From the NCBI GenBank assembly GCA_043758105.1, contig JAYVOF010000020.1:1-17907 (forward strand): a stretch of DNA of 17,907 bases. Direction: 5' to 3'. A program made the translations under genes and the position numbers. Below the pieces are notes generated by a model. It had not been told where the DNA came from and searched no databases. It saw nothing but the letters and a program-made list of their open reading frames with translations. This DNA is from JANPPS01 sp043758105. Its GTDB lineage: Bacteria > Pseudomonadota > Alphaproteobacteria > Acetobacterales > Acetobacteraceae. Each line of letters begins with the position of its first letter. The first letter of the stretch is position 1. Of this stretch, positions 5,458 through 13,887 are shown in pieces.

Positions 5458-7426
5458 CAGTATAACGCGTTGTAAGCTGTTCGAGCGAGCGTCGCACAGA
5501 ACGGCCCCGGTCGCGTCCTGGAACCGGTTCCCCGATCCGGCCTAGAAACAGAACATCGCCGGGCACTAGATTTAAGGTCGCCTCGAAGCCTTTCGCGAGC
5601 TCCTGCGCCCGGCGGAGTAGCGCGGGATCCGTGGTAAACTCAGTCCGATCAGCACCGTATTGGGCAAAGATCAGCGTAGCATAGGCGGGCTGCATCGCGA
5701 GACCCAGCCGGGTAGCGGTCAGCCAGAAGCGCTGCATGGCCTGCCCCGCTCGTAAAAGGGTCGCCGTTCGCCCCTCGCCCGGCGGCGCCGGATCGACCGA
5801 TCGAATGGTAAAATAGGCGGCACTGCACCATCCCGGCCACCAATCCAGCTGAGCCGCGATCGCGCCGGTTCCTAGGACCGAATTCACGAAACGCACCCGG
5901 CCCCAACGCCGCAAGGTCCACCGCATAAGTCGCAGCGTCATTCGGTCCACACCTACAGCGTCCGCTGGGATGCCCGTCGGACTATCGCGCGCCGACCAAT
6001 CGAGCACCCGGCGATGCACCTCATATGCCTCAGGGGTTCGGAGGCGAATGGCCGTCGCGGCGGCGCCTAACCGGGCGATGTCGCGTCGCATTCGGGAGGA
6101 GGCGTGCCACGTTACGATGAGGCCCGGCTCCAAGGCTGCTGCCAAGGCCACCATCTCATGCGGGCGCAACGCTCGGCGGCGATACGCACGTCGATTGACC
6201 GAGCGGACCGAAATGAACGGATACAAAGGGTCAAGCGGCACGGGGACCGCAGGCTTCAACCTAACCTGAATTTCCGACCTATCGCCGAGATTCCAACACA
6301 GCGTCCAGCCCAGGTGCCGAGCGGCGATCGAGAGCGTTTCGATCAGCATTCCAGTCGAAAGCGTGGTCGGCTCGTGGTCCCGGAAATCATAAATGTCGCC
6401 ATGGTCACCGGCCTTGAAGTCGATGATCGCGCGATGAGCATCTAGAAAAGAAAATCGCCACGGTTGCGCATTATCGCCGCTTGGTGCCCAGCGGCCATGG
6501 CGGAGTACGGTCTCGATCGGCGTCGAGGTGAGCGGCGGCGCGGCGGTCGGACCCGGAAGCCGGCTGAACATTCGTCGGGCGACCGCGAGGCGAAGGCGCT
6601 GTATCGGACCATCGTTGCCAAACCGCAGGTTTGTCGTCACCGAGCGGCCGCGATAGGCGTCGAACTGTAAATGGAATGGTGCCCCGCGGACGCCCCCCCG
6701 GTGAAGCAGCAGTTTGACGGCGACCGCGGCCGTGACCCCTGCGCAAAGCTGGCACGCTGCTGCGGTCGAAGGGCCACGGTGGTGCGCCAGATCAACCCGG
6801 GTAGGATCGACCAGATAATCTCGATGTAGCCCACGCGGCGCCAGGCCCATGAGAAATCGTAGATATTGCTCGGACTCCGTCTGTCCATTCAGGCGGAAAT
6901 ATTGTTCGAAGGACATCTTGCCTGGAAGGAAGGCAAGAAAGCCGACTCCCATACCGATCGGAGCCGCCGTTACCGCCGGAATACCCATTGCGGCGGCACG
7001 CTCGAACACACGTTGCCGAATATCGATGGCAAAGAAGTCGAGTCCATCCACAAAAAGATCCGCGCCTTGCAAGAATCCTGAAATCGTATCGCCGGCTACG
7101 CCCCTTGGAAAAAGACGGAGATCAACTTCCGGATTTATGCTTTGGACCATCTCCGCCATAACGTCGATTTTTGCTCGCCCAATCGTTCCGACATTCGCTC
7201 CGACTTGACGGTTGAAATTTACCACACTGAATTCATCAAAGTCGGCGAGCGTGAACGCCCCAATACCAATACGAGCAAGGGTCAGGAGATGCGCTCCCCC
7301 GACCCCGCCCAGCCCGGCAATTGCAACACGCTTGGACCGTAGTATAAGTTGTTCGCTTTCGGTGAACCAACCTATATTTCGTTCAAATGCCTCTGCATAA
7401 CTGAAGTGTTCAGCTTCGGCGGTCAT
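5405..7426 (-). CDS. E1/ThiF adenylyltransferase fused to nitroreductase-like domain (Rv1355c/MoeY-like)
   Basis: A 673-residue two-domain protein. Residues ~10-270 are an E1/ThiF/MoeB-type adenylating domain: GLGGVGG nucleotide loop (38-44), DFDEFSVVNFNRQ (62-74) with the Asp and the Asn/Arg that contact ATP, and CQLC (225-228). Only this one CxxC is seen, whereas MoeB/ThiF enzymes usually bind zinc with two, so the metal site is probably incomplete or absent. Residues ~303-655 resemble an FMN nitroreductase: RHGRWAPSGDNAQPWRF (309-325) is the typical N-terminal FMN loop and LGRIGEP...RRSLEQL (628-652) the typical end. The same architecture is known in mycobacterial Rv1355c (annotated MoeY), function unproven. 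Such pairs activate a carboxylate with ATP and then oxidise or reduce a product. It starts 48 bases after the PEP-CTERM gene on the same strand, likely one operon; the ATG at 7426 has no strong ribosome site. Its 3' end overlaps the acyltransferase. Confidence 0.85.
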   Translation of the reverse strand: MTAEAEHFSYAEAFERNIGWFTESEQLILRSKRVAIAGLGGVGGAHLLTLARIGIGAFTLADFDEFSVVNFNRQVGANVGTIGRAKIDVMAEMVQSINPEVDLRLFPRGVAGDTISGFLQGADLFVDGLDFFAIDIRQRVFERAAAMGIPAVTAAPIGMGVGFLAFLPGKMSFEQYFRLNGQTESEQYLRFLMGLAPRGLHRDYLVDPTRVDLAHHRGPSTAAACQLCAGVTAAVAVKLLLHRGGVRGAPFHLQFDAYRGRSVTTNLRFGNDGPIQRLRLAVARRMFSRLPGPTAAPPLTSTPIETVLRHGRWAPSGDNAQPWRFSFLDAHRAIIDFKAGDHGDIYDFRDHEPTTLSTGMLIETLSIAARHLGWTLCWNLGDRSEIQVRLKPAVPVPLDPLYPFISVRSVNRRAYRRRALRPHEMVALAAALEPGLIVTWHASSRMRRDIARLGAAATAIRLRTPEAYEVHRRVLDWSARDSPTGIPADAVGVDRMTLRLMRWTLRRWGRVRFVNSVLGTGAIAAQLDWWPGWCSAAYFTIRSVDPAPPGEGRTATLLRAGQAMQRFWLTATRLGLAMQPAYATLIFAQYGADRTEFTTDPALLRRAQELAKGFEATLNLVPGDVLFLGRIGEPVPGRDRGRSVRRSLEQLTTRYTVTPPDGAPEPAKASHPP

Positions 7427-7474
7427 AACCGTAAAGCTTTGCTCTTAATCCACCCGCTTGTAACCGCCGTTTGA

Positions 7475-8305
7475 TCAGACCAACCGCCTCCGCCGAAGCA
7501 GACCCAACCCAAGGCCTGCAGAACCCAACACCAACATTGAGGCCGGTTCTGGAACTGAGATGAAGGATGCATCCCCCCCACCGCCATTTAGCAAAAAGGT
7601 CGATCCGTTATTCGCAATCGTGATGATTTGGGCGTTGTTGTTAAAGGCACCGGAGAGATCGAGGCCCACATTGGTGGGGCTCGTCACGAACCCGGGGACG
7701 GGATTGAACGACACCGTGAGGTTCGATCCAGCCCCGAGCGGATTGAACGTGAATGTTGTCGTTCCGTTAATCAAACTTCCGGTCGCCAACTTAATCGGCG
7801 CGCTACCGGCCGTCACGAATGCCACGCTCGAACCAGTTGGCGTTCCTGTTGAGTCTTCATTCGTCAGGCCAAAGGTTGCAGGACCATTTACGCCGTAGAG
7901 TGTCGCGGTCAGAGAATTATAGGTGCCGGTTGACGCCCCATTAAAGGTAGGTGCGCTCTGAAAGCCAGTGCCGGTAAACTGAATATACAGTTCATACCCA
8001 GTTCCGGTAACAGGGAAGTTGAACGGGGTATTACTTCCGACCTGAACGTTGTTAACGATGAGATACCCAGTCTCGGTAAAGGCCGTGTTTCCATTTGAGG
8101 AAGCGCCAAGGTCCACCCGGGCATAGTCCAGGAGATTGAGTTTGGTTGCCGAGAACGACGTGCCGTTAAGCCCCGCCGATTGCGGAGCGAACGTCACCAA
8201 AGTCGGGGCTGCAAACGCAGAAGGGGCTCCGAGCCATACCGACAAGGCTAGAGCGCAACCCGTAGACATCACCCGCGTCGGACATATATATTTAAAAGAA
8301 CCCAT
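7475..8305 (-). CDS. PEP-CTERM sorting-domain surface protein (possibly PepA-like)
   Basis: A 276-residue exported protein. It has an N-terminal signal peptide (hydrophobic ~15-30, probable cleavage after AFA at 30-32), a Thr/Asn/Gly/Ser-rich middle without cysteine apart from the signal region and predicted to be beta-rich, and a C-terminal PEP-CTERM tail: VPEP (251-254), a hydrophobic helix (256-270) and RRRR (271-274). Exosortase cuts at such tails when the protein is moved to the cell surface or extracellular matrix. The segments GYELYIQFTGTG, TLYGVNGPATFGL and TGSLINGTTTF remind me of flocculation-associated PepA proteins, but that is from memory and moderate at best. The ATG at 8305 is chosen because GGAGG stands five bases upstream; a start six codons earlier would bury that site in the coding region. 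The E1-nitroreductase fusion follows 48 bases downstream. Confidence 0.88.
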   Translation of the reverse strand: MGSFKYICPTRVMSTGCALALSVWLGAPSAFAAPTLVTFAPQSAGLNGTSFSATKLNLLDYARVDLGASSNGNTAFTETGYLIVNNVQVGSNTPFNFPVTGTGYELYIQFTGTGFQSAPTFNGASTGTYNSLTATLYGVNGPATFGLTNEDSTGTPTGSSVAFVTAGSAPIKLATGSLINGTTTFTFNPLGAGSNLTVSFNPVPGFVTSPTNVGLDLSGAFNNNAQIITIANNGSTFLLNGGGGDASFISVPEPASMLVLGSAGLGLGLLRRRRLV

Positions 8306-8310
8306 TATTT

Positions 8311-8315
8311 CCTCC
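8311..8315 (-). promoter_or_regulatory. ribosome binding site that fixes the PEP-CTERM protein start
   Basis: On the minus strand GGAGG (bases 8315-8311) stands five bases before the ATG at 8305-8303. It lies inside the longer reading frame that begins at 8323, which argues for the shorter protein. Confidence 0.75.
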
Positions 8316-8418
8316 ATTAGCAACCTGGGTGGACCTTACGGGGCTTCTGGAATGTCGGACAATAACAAGTAAGTGATAACATATGTCAGAGACGGTTAAA
8401 AAGTGCTGCTAATGTCTC

Positions 8419-11088
8419 CTATGGAGAAATGTTTCGCGACATGAGGCCCTTCTCACGAACAAGGAGTTTGACTGCCTCTAAAGCGGCGCTCGCTGATTCG
8501 TAATTCGGTCCTCCGCCCTGGGCAAACTCGGGCTTGCCGCCGCCGCCCTTTCCACCAACCGCAGCACTCGCCGCCCGAACGAGATCAACCGCGTTAATGT
8601 ATTCGATCACATCATGAGAGACGGCCACAGCCACACTCACTTTGTTATCCGCTGTGGAGGCAAGAGCAACGACCCCACTCCCTATCCGCACCAGCAACCC
8701 CTCGGCGACCGTCTTGAGTTCTTTGCCGGGAATGTCGCTTAATATCTGTGCGAGAAGTTTGAAACTCCCAATTTGCTGAACATCGGCAGCGTGTGAACCC
8801 GTCACCAGTTTTCTTTGTAATTCGGAGACTTGGCGTTCCAAGCGCTTCCGCTCGTCCACTAATTGTTCGATCCGTTGGACGACATCGTTTGATCCGGACC
8901 GCACTAGGTCCGAAACTGCAGCCAAACGACGGTCCACAGCTATACTTAATTCGATCGCCGAGGCCCCGGCAACCGCTTCGACCCGGCGAACCCCGGCGCT
9001 CACGGCCCCCTCTGACACGATTTTGAATAATCCGATATCACCCGTTCGGTGAACGTGAGTTCCGCCGCATAACTCAACGGAAAATGGGGTCTGAGCGTTT
9101 GTCGCGCCTCCCATACTGACGACCCTGACTTCATCGCCGTACTTTTCGCCGAACAGGGCCATCGCACCCTCCGCAACCGCTGCGTCGGGGGTCATCAATC
9201 GCGTCGTGACAACTGAATTCTCTCTAATCCGCTCATTCACCGCAACCTCCACGGCGTCAAGAATGTCACGGGAGATCGGGGTGGGCTGACTGACGTCGAA
9301 TCTGAGACGATCCGTGGCATTAAGGCTGCCTTTTTGCGCCACGTGGGACCCGAGTTGTTCGCGTAGCGCAGCATGCAACAGATGTGTCGCACTGTGATGC
9401 GAGCGGATCGCGCTGCGCCGCGAGTGATCCACCACCGCCAATACGGCCGCTCCAACATCAATCCGACCCGACAAAACCGTGCCGTAGTGAACGGTGACGT
9501 CCCCCATTCGCTTTTTCGTATCTGTAATCTGGATTAGAAGGCCATCGGGCCCCGAAATTTCGCCACTGTCACCAACCTGGCCGCCGCTCTCGGCATAAAA
9601 CGGCGTCTGATTCAAAATGATCGCGACCGCTTGGCTAGGGCCGGCACTGGACAGTTCGCCACCATTCACAACCAGAGAAATTACCTTCCCTTCCGCCTTT
9701 TCGGTCGCATACCCAAGGAATTCCGTTGATCCCGTTCGCTCGCGAACATCGAACCACACACGCTCGGTCGCACTCTCCCCCGACCCAGCCCAGGCGGCCC
9801 TGGCGCGGACCCGCTGCTCTTGCATCGCAACATCAAAGCCGGCCGTATCGACGCCACGCCCCTGTTCGCGTAGCGCGTCCTGCGTCAGGTCCAGCGGAAA
9901 GCCAAACGTATCGTATAATTTAAATGCGACGCTCCCCGGTAGTAAGTCACCGCTACCAAGCCGGCTCGTTTCTTCCTCCAGCAACCCCAAGCCGCGCTCA
10001 AGCATAGCTTTGAACCGGTCTTCCTCCAGCCGCATTGTTTCAATGATAAGCGGTTCAGCACGCGTTAATTCTGGGTAGGCTGCACCCATTTGTCGAACGA
10101 GCGCCGGTACCAGACGATGAAACGACGCTTCGCGCGTACCCATCATATGGAGATGCCGCATGGCGCGCCGCATGATACGACGAAGAACATATCCCCGCCC
10201 ATCCCGCGCCGGCAGCACACCGTCGGCGATCAGGAAAGACGTGCTGCGCAGGTGGTCAGCCACCACGCGATGGCTCGTCTGGAACGCTCCATCAGGTGGA
10301 AGCCCCGTGACTTCTGCACTCGCAACGACTAAGGCTCTCATCATGTCGATATCATAATTGTTATGGTGGCCCTGCATAACGGCCACGAACCTTTCGAAAC
10401 CCATTCCTGTATCGATCGATGGACGGGGTAAGGCAGTGCGGGTGCCCGGCGGATCTTCCTCGAACTGCATGAAGACGAGATTCCAAATCTCAATGAAGCG
10501 ATCGCCATTTTCTTCGGCTGACCCAGGTGGACCACCCGCTACGGTTGGCCCGTGGTCGTAGAAGATTTCGGAACAGGGCCCACACGGCCCGGTGTCCCCC
10601 ATTCGCCAAAAATTGTCGCTGGAATTGATCCGTATAATTCTATGGTCTGGAAGGCCCGCGATTTTCCGCCATAATGTTGCCGCATCGTCGTCTTCAGAGA
10701 AGACCGTCACTAACAGTTTATTTCCATCAATGCCAAAGTCTTTAGTCAGCAGCTTCCACGCATTCTCAATTGCGACATCTTTGAAATAATCTCCAAAACT
10801 AAAGTTTCCCAACATTTCAAAAAAAGTATGATGGCGCGCCGTGTAGCCTACGTTATCGAGATCATTATGCTTGCCACCCGCTCGAACACACTTTTGTGCC
10901 GTTGTTGCGGTCTTGTAGGGACGTTTTTCCTGGCCGGTAAAGACGTTTTTGAATTGCACCATGCCACTGTTAGTAAATAGCAATGTGGGATCATTTCTTG
11001 GAACGAGCGAACTGCTGGAGACGTGCTGATGACCGTTGCGAACAAAGAACTCGATGAAGGCCGCTCTGATATCGTTACTACTGGGCAT
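8419..11088 (-). CDS. alaS: alanyl-tRNA synthetase
   Basis: Charges tRNA-Ala with alanine and clears mischarged Ser/Gly-tRNA-Ala in the cytoplasm. The 889-residue protein is full length for the bacterial family (about 870-890) and carries all domains in order: class II catalytic core (FTNSGMVQFK at 38-47, RHHTFFEMLGNFSFGDYF at 85-102, DTGMGFERF at 226-234), the editing domain with zinc-site motifs HHSATH (564-569) and CGGTH (674-678), a coiled-coil stretch near 735-765, and the C-Ala domain ending in the Gly-rich GGKGGGGKPEFAQGGG (845-860). The ATG at 11088 begins directly at the conserved N terminus. It follows a cytidine deaminase-like gene by 83 bases and recA, all on the minus strand. Base composition is much less GC-rich than purEK. 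Confidence 0.98.
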   Translation of the reverse strand: MPSSNDIRAAFIEFFVRNGHQHVSSSSLVPRNDPTLLFTNSGMVQFKNVFTGQEKRPYKTATTAQKCVRAGGKHNDLDNVGYTARHHTFFEMLGNFSFGDYFKDVAIENAWKLLTKDFGIDGNKLLVTVFSEDDDAATLWRKIAGLPDHRIIRINSSDNFWRMGDTGPCGPCSEIFYDHGPTVAGGPPGSAEENGDRFIEIWNLVFMQFEEDPPGTRTALPRPSIDTGMGFERFVAVMQGHHNNYDIDMMRALVVASAEVTGLPPDGAFQTSHRVVADHLRSTSFLIADGVLPARDGRGYVLRRIMRRAMRHLHMMGTREASFHRLVPALVRQMGAAYPELTRAEPLIIETMRLEEDRFKAMLERGLGLLEEETSRLGSGDLLPGSVAFKLYDTFGFPLDLTQDALREQGRGVDTAGFDVAMQEQRVRARAAWAGSGESATERVWFDVRERTGSTEFLGYATEKAEGKVISLVVNGGELSSAGPSQAVAIILNQTPFYAESGGQVGDSGEISGPDGLLIQITDTKKRMGDVTVHYGTVLSGRIDVGAAVLAVVDHSRRSAIRSHHSATHLLHAALREQLGSHVAQKGSLNATDRLRFDVSQPTPISRDILDAVEVAVNERIRENSVVTTRLMTPDAAVAEGAMALFGEKYGDEVRVVSMGGATNAQTPFSVELCGGTHVHRTGDIGLFKIVSEGAVSAGVRRVEAVAGASAIELSIAVDRRLAAVSDLVRSGSNDVVQRIEQLVDERKRLERQVSELQRKLVTGSHAADVQQIGSFKLLAQILSDIPGKELKTVAEGLLVRIGSGVVALASTADNKVSVAVAVSHDVIEYINAVDLVRAASAAVGGKGGGGKPEFAQGGGPNYESASAALEAVKLLVREKGLMSRNISP

Positions 11089-11171
11089 GGCTGGTAAATT
11101 GTCCTTCGGAGTCGAGCATTCCTACCAAGGGTCGCCGACGCTGTCATCCAGCCAAAAAATCATCCATCGGA

Positions 11172-11572
11172 CTAACGCTGATAGGGGTGAGGCAACAGAG
11201 TCCGAACCGGGATTTTCCGGAGTCCAAGGGGTGTTTGAACGATGACCAATGCAGCGGCGTCATAGTCGATTAGATTTTCGCGACAGGCACCGCATGGAGA
11301 AACAACGGCTATTTCTTGGTTAATCTCGTCCGGCTTCGGATGCCGAACGGCAACGGCGCACTCAATCGTCGCGTCGCCATCCATGATCACGCGACCCAGG
11401 GCAATAGCCTCTGCACAGATGGATAGGCGCCCAACTGTCGCTCCTAGGTGAACACCGGTCCATACGCGGCCATCACGCGACCGTAATGCCGCGCCCACGG
11501 TATGCCAAAACGGACGGTAGTGCCTGAGAAGGATCTCCCGCGCGGCGGCGACAAGCTCATGATCGCGGTCAT
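11172..11572 (-). CDS. cytidine deaminase-like protein, 5' end apparently frameshifted
   Basis: Zinc deaminase of the cytidine/blasticidin-S deaminase type, which hydrolyses the amino group of a cytosine-like ring. The body is intact: VGAALRSRDGR at the start of the fold, CAE (zinc Cys and catalytic Glu) near bases 11409-11417, and PCGAC (two zinc Cys) about 40 codons on. The difficulty is the start. The only ATG/GTG/TTG in the main frame is GTG at 11498, which would cut off a helix whose residues (HELVAAAREILLRHYRPFWH) are still encoded upstream in frame. A good site, GGGAGGGA, followed by an ATG at 11572 exists, but that ATG is one frame off. Adding one base after ATGACCGC would give MTADHELVAAARE in frame. 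So there is either a 1-base deletion (real or sequencing error), a non-standard start such as CTG at 11615, or a shortened GTG-initiated protein. Drawn from 11572 to show the likely original gene. Confidence 0.7.
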
Positions 11573-11577
11573 CGAGC

Positions 11578-11585
11578 TCCCTCCC
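11578..11585 (-). promoter_or_regulatory. ribosome binding site before an out-of-frame ATG of the deaminase gene
   Basis: On the minus strand GGGAGGGA (11585-11578) lies five bases before ATG 11572-11570. It is the best initiation signal in the recA-to-deaminase junction, yet the ATG opens a frame that stops early, which points to a missing base shortly after the start codon. Confidence 0.55.
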
Positions 11586-11635
11586 ATGAGGGCCTTGAAG
11601 CTGTGACAGGTTCAGGTGTCCCGCTTTGATTTCAT

Positions 11636-12676
11636 TTACTCTGCAGCCTCCGACTCCTCACCCTCATCCGGAAGCGCAACCATGGAATTTGCAACCACAC
11701 CCGATTGCTCACGCACTTTTTTCTCAATCAAGTCTGCCATCTCGCGGTGATCACGTAAAAATTGTTTAGCATTCTCACGTCCTTGACCGATACGTGTACT
11801 ATCGAAGCTGAACCATGCACCGGACTTCTCTACCACGTTGGCCTTTACGCCAAGATCAATTAGCTCCCCAACCTTACTAATGCCTTCGCCATACATGATA
11901 TCGAACTCAACTTGCCGGAATGGAGGCGCTAACTTGTTTTTGACGACTTTAACGCGGGTTTGGTTTCCGACGACCTCTTCCCGGTCCTTAATTTGGCCGA
12001 TCCTACGAATTTCCATTCGGATCGATGCGTAAAACTTAAGAGCGTTTCCGCCAGTCGTCGTTTCGGGGTTGCCAAACATGACGCCAATTTTGAGTCGAAT
12101 TTGATTGAGGAAAATCAGCATCGTGTGCGACTTCGAAACGCTTCCGGTGAGCTTGCGTAACGCCTGACTCATCAGTCTCGCGTGAAGGCCGACGTGAGTA
12201 TCGCCCATTTCGCCCTCGAGCTCCGCCCTTGGGACTAAAGCCGCAACGCTGTCAACAACGACAATATCGACGGCACCGGACCGGATCAGCGTGTCGCAAA
12301 TTTCGAGTGCCTGTTCGCCGCCGTCTGGCTGGCTAAGGAGAAGATTGTCCACGTCTACGCCGAGTTTGCGTGCGTAGATCGGATCTAAGGCGTGTTCCGC
12401 GTCGATGAACGCGCAGGTACCACCCCGACGCTGAGCCTCTGCAATAGCGTGGAGTGCAAGGGTGGTTTTACCCGAGCTTTCTGGTCCATATATTTCGACA
12501 ATTCGACCGCGAGGTAGACCACCGATCCCTAACGCGAGGTCAAGACCCAGCGATCCGGAGGGGATCACTTCGATCTGCTGATCCCCGGCCTTGGCTCCCA
12601 TTCGCATAATGGAACCTTTGCCGAAGGCACGCTCAATCTGAATGAGCGCTGCATCCAACGCCTTGCCCTTATCCAT
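11636..12676 (-). CDS. recA: recombinase RecA
   Basis: RecA forms filaments on single-stranded DNA, drives strand exchange in homologous recombination and triggers LexA self-cleavage. In 346 residues the family marks are clear: the opening KALDAALIQIERAFGKGSIM (5-24), Walker A GPESSGKT (64-71), Walker B region VDIVVVDSVAAL (136-147), loop L2 GNPETTTGGNALKFY (202-216), and an acidic C-terminal tail (DEGEESEAAE). Length and start are standard; AGGGG precedes the ATG at 12676. A promoter with an adjacent GTTC repeat lies at 12764-12806. The deaminase-like gene and alaS follow on the same strand and may be partly co-transcribed. Sampled lines are near 42% GC, low next to purEK. Confidence 0.98.
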   Translation of the reverse strand: MDKGKALDAALIQIERAFGKGSIMRMGAKAGDQQIEVIPSGSLGLDLALGIGGLPRGRIVEIYGPESSGKTTLALHAIAEAQRRGGTCAFIDAEHALDPIYARKLGVDVDNLLLSQPDGGEQALEICDTLIRSGAVDIVVVDSVAALVPRAELEGEMGDTHVGLHARLMSQALRKLTGSVSKSHTMLIFLNQIRLKIGVMFGNPETTTGGNALKFYASIRMEIRRIGQIKDREEVVGNQTRVKVVKNKLAPPFRQVEFDIMYGEGISKVGELIDLGVKANVVEKSGAWFSFDSTRIGQGRENAKQFLRDHREMADLIEKKVREQSGVVANSMVALPDEGEESEAAE

Positions 12677-12763
12677 AACCGCCCCTGACGCTACCGCGAT
12701 GATAGACCCAATGCCACTTTGCCGAGACCACGACTAGAGGCGATCGTCCCACATGAGTTTCCC

Positions 12764-12792
12764 CTGATACGTGCAGATCTACGACTTGGCAA
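12764..12792 (-). promoter_or_regulatory. sigma70-like promoter of recA
   Basis: On the minus strand TTGCCA (12792-12787; 5 of 6 to consensus) and TATCAG (12769-12764; 4 of 6) are exactly 17 bases apart, in the 155-base gap between flhB and recA. Transcription would start near 12757, giving a leader of about 80 bases. Confidence 0.5.
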
Positions 12793-12806
12793 GAACAAAC
12801 GTGAAC
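12793..12806 (-). promoter_or_regulatory. GTTC-N6-GTTC direct repeat, possible SOS (LexA) operator of recA
   Basis: On the minus strand GTTC ACGTTT GTTC abuts the -35 box of the recA promoter. Alphaproteobacterial LexA recognises a direct repeat GTTC-N7-GTTC. The position and repeat unit are right, but the spacing here is one base short, so LexA binding is uncertain. Confidence 0.35.
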
Positions 12807-12831
12807 GCAGATGGCGCATCTTGAGACGGTT

Positions 12832-13881
12832 TCAACGCCGTCCCGTCATGGCCCGCAGGCGCCATACGTAAGCTATTATTTCGGCAACCGTTTTGAAATG
12901 CTCCACGGAAATCTCCGCGTCGAGCGGCAGCGTAAACAACGCTCTCGCCAGCGGCGGATTCGGCACGATGACGATCCCGTGCTGTTCTGCGACTTCGCGA
13001 ATGCGCGCGGCCACATCGTCCATACCCTTGGCAACCACCTTCGGCGCACCTTTGCCGCCTCTATCGTAGGCAAGGGCGACCGCGTAGTGAGTTGGGTTTG
13101 TAATAATGACTGTCGCCTGTGGAACCGCGTTCATCATCCGCTTGCGCGCGCGAGCGATCCGGACCTGCTTGAGCCTAGACCGGTGCACAGGATCACCTTC
13201 GGCTTCTTTGTTTTCCTGCTTTACGTCATGCAAGCTCATTTTCAGACGACCGAAAAACCTGAAGCGAGTCCAAACTAAGTCAAACGCTGCGATAATGAAC
13301 TCTGCCGCAAGGATGACGGCGAAGAGTCGGGTCACCAAGTCAGAGATGGTCGTGACCGCAGCTAGTGTGACCAGGTCTAGGCCAGTGACGATACGCGGCA
13401 GTGCGTTAACAATGGCGTGCCAGACGGCCCACATTAAAATGGCCATTTTGACCACGGCTTTGAGCAGCTCTATCGCGGAATCAGGGCTAATTATGCGTGA
13501 TAGCCCTCGTTTTGGACTCACTCGGGATATGTCGAGCAGGGTGGAAAATGGTCGGATAAGAAAACCGGTCTGCAGCAAGACGCTACTGCATCCCACGATG
13601 ACGATCGTGATTAGAATCGGTGTGGAAAAGAGGAAGAATGCCATCATCGCTCTCCACAGCGCGATTTCAACGGGGGCGTTAAGTTCAGAGACCATGACCA
13701 TGAGCTGATTGTTAAAACGGTGGATCAAGTTAGGAGCGATGAAAGAGATGGAGACGGTCGCCGCGCACAGCGACGTCCAGTTGATGATTTCCCGGGAGAG
13801 CGGCGTTTGGCCTTCTTCCCGCGCCCGTTTTAGCCTGGCTTCAGTCGGGTGAAGCGGGCGGTCTCCTTCGGTCTCAGGCAA
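12832..13881 (-). CDS. flhB: flagellar type III export protein FlhB
   Basis: Inner-membrane part of the flagellar export gate that switches substrate class from rod/hook to filament. In 349 residues: the polar opening HPTEARLKRAREEGQTPLSREI (11-32), four hydrophobic segments (about 35-55, 80-105, 140-165 and 183-203), then a cytosolic domain with the self-cleavage site NPTH (262-265) and the conserved YDRGGKGAPKVVAKG segment. Cleavage between Asn262 and Pro263 is expected. The start is TTG at 13881, six bases after the fliR stop; the conserved region begins at once, so no better start exists. It is the last gene of the minus-strand flagellar operon. Confidence 0.96.
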   Translation of the reverse strand: MPETEGDRPLHPTEARLKRAREEGQTPLSREIINWTSLCAATVSISFIAPNLIHRFNNQLMVMVSELNAPVEIALWRAMMAFFLFSTPILITIVIVGCSSVLLQTGFLIRPFSTLLDISRVSPKRGLSRIISPDSAIELLKAVVKMAILMWAVWHAIVNALPRIVTGLDLVTLAAVTTISDLVTRLFAVILAAEFIIAAFDLVWTRFRFFGRLKMSLHDVKQENKEAEGDPVHRSRLKQVRIARARKRMMNAVPQATVIITNPTHYAVALAYDRGGKGAPKVVAKGMDDVAARIREVAEQHGIVIVPNPPLARALFTLPLDAEISVEHFKTVAEIIAYVWRLRAMTGRR

Positions 13882-13887
13882 GCGATC

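Noticed and set aside
8415..8427. TCTCC-TAT-GGAGA inverted repeat at the alaS stop, considered as a terminator
   Set aside because: Stem of five with a loop of three, overlapping the stop codon and without a T-run.
9617..10078. 153-codon open frame on the plus strand
   Set aside because: Antisense to the catalytic and middle domains of alaS; Ser/Arg/Pro-rich composition typical of a shadow frame.
10848..11147. 99-codon open frame on the minus strand at the alaS 5' end
   Set aside because: Out of frame with alaS, which has its conserved N terminus over the same bases.
12811..13278. 155-codon open frame on the plus strand
   Set aside because: It lies antisense within flhB, whose conserved NPTH region and export-gate motifs cover the same bases; the plus-strand protein has no family features.
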